Of a DNA stretch of 64,000 bases, positions 48,165 to 56,150 are shown one piece after another. The position numbers and the translations under genes were made by a program. How positions within the stretch are numbered: the stretch's first letter is position 1; every line of letters begins with the position of its first letter. Below the pieces are notes generated by a model. It was given only the letters and a program-made list of their open reading frames with translations. It did no database searches and was not told the origin of the DNA. The DNA is from Novosphingobium jiangmenense (lineage in GTDB: Bacteria; Pseudomonadota; Alphaproteobacteria; Sphingomonadales; Sphingomonadaceae), in the NCBI RefSeq assembly GCF_015694345.1, contig NZ_JADQDC010000009.1, positions 62,001-126,000 of the forward strand, given 5' to 3'.

Positions 48165-49379
48165 TCAGTTCCCGCCGCTCTTGCCCGGTGTGCCCGCGCC
48201 TGCATCGGCAGGCTTCGAGCCGGCAGGCACAACCTTGGCCTTCTGCCCTTCGCGCGCGTTGATCAGCCCTTCGACCACGACACGGTCACCCGGCTTGAGG
48301 CCGGACGTTATCAGCCAGTTCTGGCCAACCGGGTTGTCGGCCACGACATCACGCCGCTCCAGTTCGTCCTTGCTGTTGGCGACCAGCACGCTGGCACGCC
48401 CGCGCGGATCGCGACTGACGGCGACTTGTGGTACGAGAATGCCGTTGGGCACGGTTCCTTGCGAAACGCGGGCACGCACGAACAGGCCAGGCAACAGATC
48501 GCCCCTGGGATTGGGCACGACGGCACGCACGGTGATCGTTCCGGTTTCGGGATCGACGTCGATGTCGGCGGGATTCAGCTTGCCCGCAACGGGATAGACG
48601 CTGCCATCGGGCAGGACCACGGTGACCGGCGCTGCGCCCGATACCAGCTTGCCGCTTTCGATCGCGCGGCGCAGCGCAATGAAGTCCGCGCCCGACTGCT
48701 TGATATTGACGTACATTGGATCGAGCCGCTGGACCTTGGCCATGGGCGTGGCCTGGGCATTGGTGACAAGCGCGCCCTTGGTCACCATCGAAATGCCGAT
48801 GCGCCCGCTGATCGGCGACGAGACCCGGGTAAAGCCGAGATTGACCTGGGCCGAAGCCAGCGCGGCCCGGGCCTGCCCCACCGCCGCGCGCGACTGGTTG
48901 TAGGCGGCCCGCGCATCAGCGGCCTCCTGTCGGCTCACGCCGCCCTGCTCTGCCAGCAGGGCAAAACGCTCGGCCTTGAGGCGGTTGGCTTCGACCGTGG
49001 CCTGTGCCGCCGCCAGCGAGGCCGACGCCTGCTGCTGACTTGCGGCGTAGAGCCGGGAATCGATCTGGTAGAGCGGCTGCCCAGCGCGCACAAAGGAGCC
49101 TTCCTGAAACAGGCGCGAAGTGACGATCCCCGCAACCTGCGGCCGGACCTCGGCGATTTCGGAAGCTTCGGTACGCCCCGACAGTTCGGTAGTCAGTTCG
49201 ACGGGTTCGGTTTTCGCGACGATCACGCCGACGACCGGGGTCGGCTTCTGCTTCTGGGCGTCGGCCGACCCGCAGGCTGCCAGCAGGAGCGTAGCGGCAA
49301 TGACGACGGGAGTTGCAGGGGCGATACGAAAGCTCGATGGCAAGGACAGTCTCACTCGAAATACGCGACGATGGCGCAC
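48165..49379 (-). CDS. RND efflux periplasmic adaptor, AcrA/MexA family
   Basis: It links the inner pump to the outer channel. The 404-residue lipoprotein has the lipobox LLLAAC, the split biotinyl-lipoyl domain (VRPQVAGIVTSRLFQEGSFVRAGQPLYQIDSRLY ... VSSPISGRIGIS), a helical hairpin with alternating coiled coil (SQQQASASLAAAQATVEANRLKAERFALLAEQGGVSRQEAADARAA), and beta-barrel and membrane-proximal domains. The start is GTG 49379; GTG 49355 is a shorter alternative and neither has a clear ribosome binding site. It is the first gene of the three-gene efflux operon. Confidence 0.92.
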   Translation of the reverse strand: MRHRRVFRVRLSLPSSFRIAPATPVVIAATLLLAACGSADAQKQKPTPVVGVIVAKTEPVELTTELSGRTEASEIAEVRPQVAGIVTSRLFQEGSFVRAGQPLYQIDSRLYAASQQQASASLAAAQATVEANRLKAERFALLAEQGGVSRQEAADARAAYNQSRAAVGQARAALASAQVNLGFTRVSSPISGRIGISMVTKGALVTNAQATPMAKVQRLDPMYVNIKQSGADFIALRRAIESGKLVSGAAPVTVVLPDGSVYPVAGKLNPADIDVDPETGTITVRAVVPNPRGDLLPGLFVRARVSQGTVPNGILVPQVAVSRDPRGRASVLVANSKDELERRDVVADNPVGQNWLITSGLKPGDRVVVEGLINAREGQKAKVVPAGSKPADAGAGTPGKSGGN

Positions 49380-49697
49380 CCCGGCACCGCCAACGGGCGA
49401 ATCGCGCGCCGCGCGTCACCTCTTGCTGCAAGTGCGAAATGCATTTCCGATTGGTGTCTAGCAGATTGGCAAGCGCGCGCACGTTCCTTCATAGGCATGA
49501 GCGCGGACTGCGACACAAAGTTACAAGTGTGCCCGAAGTTCCGGAAATTCGCCGATTCGGAGCGATGCAAGTCCAAAATCACCGCAAAATCGCGATGTCT
49601 TGGTGAAATTCAGTGGATAGACGCGCAAAGGCCATGGCTTTCGCGGTTCGCGATGCGTTAGCCGTGCCGTCCCTTTCCAGCAGAGGACAACAGGACA
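49380..49697. promoter_or_regulatory. 318-bp divergent intergenic region with a perfect 12-bp palindrome at 49436-49447
   Basis: This region separates the efflux adaptor (leftward) from HU (rightward) and should hold both promoters. GAAATGCATTTC at 49436-49447 is a perfect palindrome about 57-68 bp upstream of the adaptor start, a good position for a repressor site such as a TetR or MarR family site. AGAGGA at 49682-49687 serves as HU ribosome binding site. Nothing else convincing was seen. Confidence 0.45.
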
Positions 49698-49973
49698 ATG
49701 AACAACAGCGACCTCGCCGATACCATCGCAGCAAGCCACGGCCTGACCAAGGCAGACGCCCGCAAGGTCGTCGACGGCGTTTTTGCAGCGATCGCCGACG
49801 CAGCCGCGAAGGGCGAGGAAGTCTCGCTGAACGGCTTCGGCAAGTTCAAGGTCAAGAACACCCCGGCCCGCGAAGGCCGCAACCCCTCGACCGGCGCCAC
49901 CATCCAGATCGCAGCTTCGAACAAGCTGACGTTCTCGGCTGCCAAGGCGGTCAAGGACAAGCTGAACGGCTGA
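49698..49973 (+). CDS. HU-family DNA-binding protein
   Basis: HU bends and packs the chromosome. The 91-residue protein has the HU fold: an N-terminal helical pair (MNNSDLADTIAASHGLTKADARKVVDGVFAAIADAAAKGEEVSLNGFGKF) and the arm with the DNA-intercalating Pro in AREGRNPSTGATIQIAASNKLTF. It stands alone with its own upstream region, as HU genes often do, and is followed by a GC-rich hairpin. Confidence 0.93.
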   Translation: MNNSDLADTIAASHGLTKADARKVVDGVFAAIADAAAKGEEVSLNGFGKFKVKNTPAREGRNPSTGATIQIAASNKLTFSAAKAVKDKLNG

Positions 49974-49981
49974 TCCGTTCC

Positions 49982-50014
49982 GGACCGGCGCCTGCAGATG
50001 CGGGCGCCGGGTCC
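49982..50014 (+). terminator. Hairpin downstream of HU
   Basis: GGACC-GGCGCC and GGCGCC-GGGTCC form an 11-pair stem with a single bulged base and a ten-base loop (TGCAGATGCG). Only a weak T-run follows (ACACTTTG), so it may act with other factors. Confidence 0.55.
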
Positions 50015-50129
50015 ACACTTTGCGCGAACGCGCCAAGGCCGCCGCGAAAAGACGGCGCAAATTCCGGGGCAGCGGTGCGCTCCCCAGATCCAGGTACGCA
50101 TCAGGATCGAGCAGCTTCGATGGGCCGTA

Positions 50130-50345
50130 CCATGCTATCTTCAGCTTCTCCGACTTAACGACTTTAGTTAACGTGCGACGCGGGATTTGGCTGTGTTGCT
50201 GACATTAATTCAAGTTAAATACTGCCTTAAGGTCGGCGAAATTTCCCAGAAATCCGTTGTTTTTAAAGAATAATGCTTGGCCTCACGATTCAAGGGCGGA
50301 GGCCCGCCCCCCTCGTGAGCGCCATTCTTGTTAACCATTGCTTAG
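50130..50345 (+). promoter_or_regulatory. AT-rich regulatory region with a TTAA cluster, a 38-base hairpin and a CtrA-like site
   Basis: This stretch before the pilin operon is strikingly AT-rich for the window. TTAA occurs at 50155, 50168, 50205, 50215, 50227, 50263 and 50331. At 50331-50345 the sequence TTAACC-ATTGC-TTAG matches the alphaproteobacterial CtrA box TTAA-N7-TTAA except the last base. A hairpin at 50282-50319 has outer arms CTCACGA/TCGTGAG and inner arms GGGCGG/CCGCCC. No convincing gene lies in 49974-50466. Confidence 0.5.
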
Positions 50346-50466
50346 GTGCGTTTACCTAGGAAATCCCCTGTCCGGCGTGTGTGCCGGCAATGGATTGTGC
50401 AGCACTTTGCGCAATCCGCTTCGGGACGGCTCCGGTGGCTCCGGGGCTTCGAAAGGGGAAGTTGAG

Positions 50467-50994
50467 ATGAAGAAGTTGCTTGCCAGTGCGGCCGTTGCCG
50501 CCGGGCTGCTGGCCGGGGGCTCCGCCTTCGCCCAGACTGCCGCCAATACCAGCAATGCCACCGCATCGGGATCGGTCACCATCGTCCGCCCGCTGACCAT
50601 CACCAAGACCAGCGACCTGGCCTTCGGTCGCATCGTGCGTCCGCGCACGGGCGGCACCGGCACGGTCACGCTGGCCAACACCGGCAATGCCGTCGTCGCC
50701 GCCAGCGGCGCCGTCGCGCTTGCCAGCACCACCAGCCGTGCCCAGTTCACCGTCGACGGTGAAGGCGGCCAGTCGGTGACGACGTCGATCCCGGCTTCGG
50801 TCAACCTGACCAGCGGCACCAACAGCATCGCGGTGACGCTGCTGCCCGACTTCGGCAACACCGTGACGCTCTCGGGCGCGCTGGCTGCCGCCGGTTCGGC
50901 CACGCTCAACGTCGGTGGCCAGTTCAGCTTGCCCGACACGCAGGCCTCGGGTGCCTATACCGGGAACTTCACGGTTACCGTCACCTATCAGTGA
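50467..50994 (+). CDS. DUF4402 major pilin-like protein
   Basis: The 175-residue secreted protein begins with a signal peptide ending SAFA-QT. Most of the mature chain is one DUF4402 domain, from ASGSVTIVRPLTITKTSDLAFGRIVRPRTGGTGTVTL to the end NFTVTVTYQ. DUF4402 proteins occur beside chaperone-usher genes in alphaproteobacteria and are thought to be pilus subunits. Composition is rich in Thr, Ser, Ala and Val, with no cysteine, as expected for such subunits. It opens an operon of five genes with a small protein, a chaperone, an usher and a second DUF4402 protein. Confidence 0.85.
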   Translation: MKKLLASAAVAAGLLAGGSAFAQTAANTSNATASGSVTIVRPLTITKTSDLAFGRIVRPRTGGTGTVTLANTGNAVVAASGAVALASTTSRAQFTVDGEGGQSVTTSIPASVNLTSGTNSIAVTLLPDFGNTVTLSGALAAAGSATLNVGGQFSLPDTQASGAYTGNFTVTVTYQ

Positions 50995-51075
50995 TCCGGG
51001 ACTCTCGGGGAGCATTGCCACAACCGCGTGGCAACTCCCCGAAGCACGGAACAACCGGCGGCAGGAGGGGGACAC

Positions 51076-51486
51076 ATGGACAAGCGAGCGAATGACCAGG
51101 GCAAGGCACTTGCTGCAGCGCTGATCGCCGCCTGTGCTGTGTTCACCTCGCCGTCGATTGCCCGGGCCGAGGCCACCTCGGCGGACGCTGCGGTCGTCAT
51201 TGTCGAGCCAGTCGGGGCCGGATTCTCGTTCGACATCCTCAGCGATGCGGTTTCGGCAGTCTTCCTCAATGGCGACGCTGGAGACTCGGTGTCGGTGCTC
51301 ATGTCGCGCCGCAAGCCGGGGCCGAAGAGCACGCCGCGCAACGACGGGGGCGTGCTGGTCATGGCGAGCGGGGTCTATCGCATCGACCTGCTGCAACCGG
51401 CTGCATCCGCCACGCGGCTGCGCGGTGCCTTGCGCGCGTCGGCTCCCGGCGGCAGCTCGATCCTGTTTCTCGCGCAGTTCAACTGA
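51076..51486 (+). CDS. Small secreted protein of the pilus operon, possibly a divergent pilin
   Basis: The 136-residue protein has a signal peptide (about 1-31, ending ARA-EA) and a beta-rich mature part. I do not recognise a family. Its start ATSADAAVVIVEPVGAGFSFDI and end SSILFLAQFN line up loosely with the start (ASGSVTIVRPLTI) and end (NFTVTVTYQ) of the DUF4402 pilin, so it may be a minor or divergent subunit. It has an excellent GGAGGGGG-type site (51064-51071) and lies between the pilin and chaperone genes. Confidence 0.72.
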   Translation: MDKRANDQGKALAAALIAACAVFTSPSIARAEATSADAAVVIVEPVGAGFSFDILSDAVSAVFLNGDAGDSVSVLMSRRKPGPKSTPRNDGGVLVMASGVYRIDLLQPAASATRLRGALRASAPGGSSILFLAQFN

Positions 51487-51499
51487 AAGGCTTCATGCC

Positions 51500-52405
51500 A
51501 TGAAGCGCAGATTTCTTATCACGCCGGGTTTGCTGGGGCTGTTGGCACCTGCCATGGCCGCCGCGCAGCAGGCGCCGCTGCCGATCGCCGCGCCCAAGGC
51601 CGAGCCGACGCAAGTGAGCGTGCCGGTCCAGTCCGCAGCAGCCAACATCAACATCACGCCGCGCCGCGTGATCTTCGATGCCGCCAAGCGCACCGAGGCG
51701 GTTTATGTCTTCAACCAGGGCACCACGCCGGTGACGGTGGACGTGGCCCTTGTCGACAACGCGATGCTGCCTTCGGGCGAGATCGTGCCGCTGGCGCGCC
51801 TTGCAGAGCGCGGGGCAGAAGCTGTCGGTGCCAAAGTCCGTTCGGCCAAGCCATTCGTGCTTGCCGCGCCAAGCCGCCTGATCCTGCCTCCGGGCCAGGG
51901 CAAGACGGTACGCGTCCGCGCCACGCTGGCCGATGGCGGCACGACCGCCGAGTATCGCACCCACCTGACCGTCACCACCGTGCCGCCAGCCGACACGGGG
52001 CTTACCGCCGAACAGGCAGCGGCTGCCGAAAAGGGCGAGCTGGTGCTGCGCATCCAGTCGGTCTTCGGCATCTCGATCCCGCTGATCGTGCGCGGCGGCA
52101 CGCCGGATGCGACCGGCGGCATTGGCGCCATTACGCCTGCCACCACCCGCGACGGCCCGGCCCTGTCGGTCACGCTCCAGCGCAAGGGTACGACATCGCT
52201 CTACGGCAATCTCGAACTGCGCACGGCCAAGGAAGTGGTCGGCGTGGCGCGCGGCATCGCGGTCTATCCCGAAGCCGACGAGCGGCAGGCCCTGGTGCCC
52301 CTGCTCCGCCCCCTGAAGAAGGGCGAAGTGGTGACCGCGATCTACAGCGCCGACGACGGCAAGAAGCCGGTGCAGATCGCCAGCGGGACTTACACCGCCC
52401 CCTGA
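51500..52405 (+). CDS. Periplasmic pilus chaperone, PapD-like
   Basis: The predicted chaperone hands pilin subunits to the usher. The 301-residue protein has a signal peptide (ending AMAAAQQ) and a PapD-like two-domain Ig fold with NITPRRVIFDAAKRTEAVYVFNQGTTPVTVDV in domain one and PSRLILPPGQGKTVRVRATLADG with the conserved PPG-K region. It is longer than the 230-250 residues of classical chaperones, with a long insertion around TGLTAEQAAAAEKGELV. It lies 13 bp after the small protein and 1 bp before the usher start. Confidence 0.85.
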   Translation: MKRRFLITPGLLGLLAPAMAAAQQAPLPIAAPKAEPTQVSVPVQSAAANINITPRRVIFDAAKRTEAVYVFNQGTTPVTVDVALVDNAMLPSGEIVPLARLAERGAEAVGAKVRSAKPFVLAAPSRLILPPGQGKTVRVRATLADGGTTAEYRTHLTVTTVPPADTGLTAEQAAAAEKGELVLRIQSVFGISIPLIVRGGTPDATGGIGAITPATTRDGPALSVTLQRKGTTSLYGNLELRTAKEVVGVARGIAVYPEADERQALVPLLRPLKKGEVVTAIYSADDGKKPVQIASGTYTAP

Positions 52406-52406
52406 C

Positions 52407-55148
52407 ATGACCGCATCCTTGGCCATTCTGGCCCTGGCCGCTGCCACCGGCAGCGCGCCAGCGGGACCGGCTGCGCCTGCGCAGACCAACGCCGCAGCTG
52501 TCGGCGCGCCGATGCTCGGCACCACGCAGGCCGACCGCGAGGACCTGCTGCTGTTCTCGGTCCAGCTCGACGGCACTACGATCAGCGAGGCGCTGACCGC
52601 CTATGGCGACCCTGTCGATCCGCTGCTGCCGCTGGGCGAACTGACCCGCTTGCTTGAACTGCCGCTCGACATCGACGTCGCCAATGGCGTCGCCTCGGGC
52701 CGCATTGGCGAGGGCCAGCGCCCGATCACCATCGACCTCAAGTCCGGCCAGGCCCTGATCGGCGGCAAGGTCGTGGCATTGATCCCGCCCGACAGCCTCG
52801 TCACGGAAACCGACATATACTTGCGTGCCTCGCTCGTCGCAAAACTGCTGCCGCTGAAGATCGCTTCGGTCGCCGACGAGATGATCCTGACGCTACAAGC
52901 GACCGAGAAGCTGCCCCTTCAGGCCCAGCGCGAGCGGCTTGCCCGGATGGCCGGACTGGCGGGGCAACCCGAGGCGCAGGACGATGCGATGCGCGTCGCC
53001 ACGCCCTACCGCTGGATCAGCGCGCCCGCCTTCGATTTCACCACCGAGCTTGGCTACAACAGCGAAGGCACGAATGGCGGAGGCCGATCGGTCACCCGCT
53101 TCGAAGGGCGTGTGGCTGGCGATTTGCTCAAGGCTGGCTTCAACGCCTGGATCGCCACCGACGATCGCGGCGATCCGGTCTCGGCCCGTCTTGCCTTCAC
53201 CCGCCGCTCCGAGGAGGGACGGCTGCTCGGCGGGCTCGGCGGCACGTCTGCCTCGCTCGGCGACGTGTTCACGCCGCCGCAGGTCGTCGGCGCACGCAGC
53301 CTTGGCGGCGCGGGCTTCGTGTTCTCCTCCTCGCGCCTCGATCAAGCGAGCGTGTTCCAGCGCATCAACCTGCGCGGGGAACTGCCGCTCGGGTATGACG
53401 CCGAACTCTACGTCAACGACATCCTGCGTTCAGCCCAGCGCGGCTCGGGAGCGCAGGGGCGCTACGAATTCAACGACATCCCGCTGGTGCGCGGGCGCAA
53501 CGCCCTGCGCGTCGTGCTCTATGGCCCGCGCGGCGAGCGGATCGAGCGGACGCGTGTGATCAACGTCGGCGGCGGACAGCTTGCGGCGGGCAAGACCACG
53601 ATCGACCTTGGCGTGGTCTCACAGGACCGCACGGTGATCGACCTGTCGGACGCCAATCTCAGCGGCTTTTCCAAGGGCAAGGGCGATCTGCGTGCGACTT
53701 TCAACATCGCTCACGGCATTACCGAACACTTGACCATTGCCGCGGGCCTCTCGCGCTTCACCGACTTTGGCGGCGTCTCGCACACGGTCGGCTCGGTCGG
53801 CACGCGCAATTCGCTGCTTGGCCTCGCCGTGCAGACCGATCTGGCCAGCGATTTCTCGGGCGGGCGCGCCGCGTCGCTTGGCCTTGCCGGGCGCATCAAG
53901 GGCGTGAGCTTCCTCGGCCGCCATGTCGAATATGGCGGGGGCTTTGCCGACGAGGCCAACACCGCGTTCGACCCGTCGCGCCCCATGCGCCGCTACAGCG
54001 AAGTGGTGTTCGATCTGGCCGTGCCTCTGCCGGGATCGATCGGGCTGCCGGTTTCAGGCCGGTTCGAGCGTGCCCAGTTCATCGACGGGGGACAGACCCT
54101 CTCCGCCCGCGCCCGCACCACCGCCAACGTCGGACAGACCCTGCTCGCGATCGGCGCGGACTACAGCCGCCGCACGCAGGGCAGCTTCTCGGACACGCGC
54201 ATCAATGCCAACCTCGGCGCAATGCGGTTGGTCGACTACAAGTGGCAGTTGCGCGCGACCGCCGACTTCCGCGTCAAGCCCGGTGCCCGCCTTGAAACGC
54301 TCGGCGTTGCGGCTGACCGCGCGATCGGGGAGCGCTACAGCCTGCGGCTCGGCGCCACCCGAAACTTCGGCGGCAACGACACTGCACTGCAGGCAGGCCT
54401 CACCGCCCGCCTGCCGATGGCGACAGCAACGCTGGGCGGCGACTGGTCGACCGGCCAGAACCGCTGGCGCGTGGGGCTGCAGCTCAACTTCGGCATCGCG
54501 CGCGATCCGCTGAAGGGCCGCTATCGCATGACCCCGCCCGGCCCCGCCAACGGCGCGAGCGCGGCGCTGCTCGCCTTCATCGATGCCAATGCCAATGGCC
54601 GCAGGGACGAAGGGGAGGAAGCTGTCTCCGGCGTGCTGGTGCAGGGCGGCGGGCTGAAAGCTGTAACCGACGACCAAGGCCGCGCCTTCGTCACCGGCCT
54701 TGGCGATGGCACGACGACTTCGCTGCGCGCGGACATATCCGGTACCGATACGGTGTTCGTCGCCCCGCCGCCGCAGAACATCCAGTTTGCAGCGCGCGCC
54801 GGCGGCATTGCCCGGATCGACTACCCGCTGGTGCCGACTTCCGAGCTCGTCACCCGCATCCGTTTTCGTGGCCGCGATGGCTCGTTGGGCGGCCTTTCCG
54901 CAGTCAAGGTCCGCCTCGTCTCGCCCAAGGGCGAAGTGGCTCACGGCATGACCGAATTCGACGGCACCGTGGTGTTCGACGAGGTGAAGCCCGGCAAGTA
55001 TGCAATCGAGATCGACGCGGATCAGGCGGCGCGCCTCGGCATGCACCTGAAAGAGCCGATCTTCGCCGTGGTCGGTGCCGACGGTCGCGGCGTTGACGTC
55101 AGCGGCGAAGTGGCTTTCAACGACCCCGTGCAAATGGTGAAGCGCTGA
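52407..55148 (+). CDS. Outer-membrane fimbrial usher, divergent
   Basis: The usher assembles and exports pilus subunits. The 913-residue protein has a short signal-like start, an N-terminal chaperone-binding region (LLLFSVQLDGTTISEALTAYGDPVDPLLPLGELTRLLELPLDI), a large beta-barrel with repeated FRVK- and ERYSLRLGATRNF-type strands, and a plug-like segment. C-terminal regulatory domains follow with FIDANANGRRDEGEEAVSGVLVQGGGLKAVTDDQGRAF, a SdrD_B-like pattern. It is far from classical FimD/PapC in sequence. Its TGA shares one base with the ATG of the last gene. Confidence 0.82.
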   Translation: MTASLAILALAAATGSAPAGPAAPAQTNAAAVGAPMLGTTQADREDLLLFSVQLDGTTISEALTAYGDPVDPLLPLGELTRLLELPLDIDVANGVASGRIGEGQRPITIDLKSGQALIGGKVVALIPPDSLVTETDIYLRASLVAKLLPLKIASVADEMILTLQATEKLPLQAQRERLARMAGLAGQPEAQDDAMRVATPYRWISAPAFDFTTELGYNSEGTNGGGRSVTRFEGRVAGDLLKAGFNAWIATDDRGDPVSARLAFTRRSEEGRLLGGLGGTSASLGDVFTPPQVVGARSLGGAGFVFSSSRLDQASVFQRINLRGELPLGYDAELYVNDILRSAQRGSGAQGRYEFNDIPLVRGRNALRVVLYGPRGERIERTRVINVGGGQLAAGKTTIDLGVVSQDRTVIDLSDANLSGFSKGKGDLRATFNIAHGITEHLTIAAGLSRFTDFGGVSHTVGSVGTRNSLLGLAVQTDLASDFSGGRAASLGLAGRIKGVSFLGRHVEYGGGFADEANTAFDPSRPMRRYSEVVFDLAVPLPGSIGLPVSGRFERAQFIDGGQTLSARARTTANVGQTLLAIGADYSRRTQGSFSDTRINANLGAMRLVDYKWQLRATADFRVKPGARLETLGVAADRAIGERYSLRLGATRNFGGNDTALQAGLTARLPMATATLGGDWSTGQNRWRVGLQLNFGIARDPLKGRYRMTPPGPANGASAALLAFIDANANGRRDEGEEAVSGVLVQGGGLKAVTDDQGRAFVTGLGDGTTTSLRADISGTDTVFVAPPPQNIQFAARAGGIARIDYPLVPTSELVTRIRFRGRDGSLGGLSAVKVRLVSPKGEVAHGMTEFDGTVVFDEVKPGKYAIEIDADQAARLGMHLKEPIFAVVGADGRGVDVSGEVAFNDPVQMVKR

Positions 55149-56137
55149 TGGTCCGGTTTCCGTGGGCGGTTTTCGCCGCGCTTCTGCTGGCTCTGGTACC
55201 TGCTCTGGCGCGGGCACAAACTTATTCGGTGGACACGATAACCGATGCCAATTTCGGCGACATCGTCTCGGCAGCGTCCGGACAGACGGTGTTCCGCTCG
55301 AATGCCTCGTCCGGCTCGGTCACCCTGGTTTCGGGCAGCGGCGTCCGCCTCTCCGGCACATCGGCCAATGCGGTGGTGACGATTTCGTGCAGCAATACCA
55401 GCGCCTGCAATTCGACCAACGTGCAGGTCCAGCTTTCGCTCGCCGGTACGCCCACCGGGAGGCTGAACTACATTACCGCGATCAGCCTGGCCAACGGGAC
55501 CGCGAGCATCACCTCTGCGTTCAGCGCCGGCAGCTACATCGTCATCAACCTCGCGCCTATCCCCCGCAATTCCTCGCGCACCTTCCTGATCGGCTTCGAT
55601 CTGCCGGTGGACGGCAACGAGTCCGCCGATCCCACCGGCAATGCCACCAGTTCATACCTGATCACCGCGCAGCGCCAGTTCGGCGGCGGCGCGGATTCGC
55701 TGGTGGGCAATATCCTGGCCAAGGTGATCCGGCCGATCAGCATCGCCAAGACGCAGGATCTGCAGTTCGGCTCGGTGACGCGGCCGAGCAGCGGTTCGGG
55801 TTCCATCACGCTGACGCCCGGCGGCGTGGCATCGGTCACGGGCACCAACGTGCGCCGCTTCCCCTCGCCCGCGGCAACGGCGGCGCAGTTCACAGTCAGC
55901 GGTGAAGGTGGACAGGCGGTGACCGTCTCTGTGCCGACGACAATGACGCTGTCGGGCAGCAGTGGTTCGGTGACCGCCACGCTCACCAACACCGGCGGCG
56001 GTGCGCAGGTGCTGAGCGGGGCGACCGGCGCGGCAGGGACGGTTCAGGTGAACGTCGGTGGCTCGGTTCCCCTGACCGGCTCGACGGCAATCGGCACCTT
56101 CACAGGCACGTTGACCGTGACGGTGCAGTATAACTGA
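55148..56137 (+). CDS. Two-domain DUF4402 protein, probable tip adhesin
   Basis: The 329-residue secreted protein has a signal peptide (ending ARAQ-TY). An N-terminal domain of about 165 residues contains a likely disulfide (CSNTSAC) and an unmatched beta-rich fold. A C-terminal DUF4402 pilin domain runs from AKVIRPISIAKTQDLQFGSVTRPSSGSG to TLTVTVQYN. A binding domain fused to a pilin domain at the end of an operon is the layout of a tip adhesin such as FimH. The 1-bp overlap with the usher (TGATG) couples translation. The ligand is unknown. Confidence 0.8.
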   Translation: MVRFPWAVFAALLLALVPALARAQTYSVDTITDANFGDIVSAASGQTVFRSNASSGSVTLVSGSGVRLSGTSANAVVTISCSNTSACNSTNVQVQLSLAGTPTGRLNYITAISLANGTASITSAFSAGSYIVINLAPIPRNSSRTFLIGFDLPVDGNESADPTGNATSSYLITAQRQFGGGADSLVGNILAKVIRPISIAKTQDLQFGSVTRPSSGSGSITLTPGGVASVTGTNVRRFPSPAATAAQFTVSGEGGQAVTVSVPTTMTLSGSSGSVTATLTNTGGGAQVLSGATGAAGTVQVNVGGSVPLTGSTAIGTFTGTLTVTVQYN

Positions 56138-56150
56138 CAAAGCCGTTGGA

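Noticed and set aside
50020..50202. 60-codon plus-strand frame between HU and the pilus operon
   Set aside because: No ribosome site, no domain, and it begins in the HU hairpin region with basic low-complexity residues.
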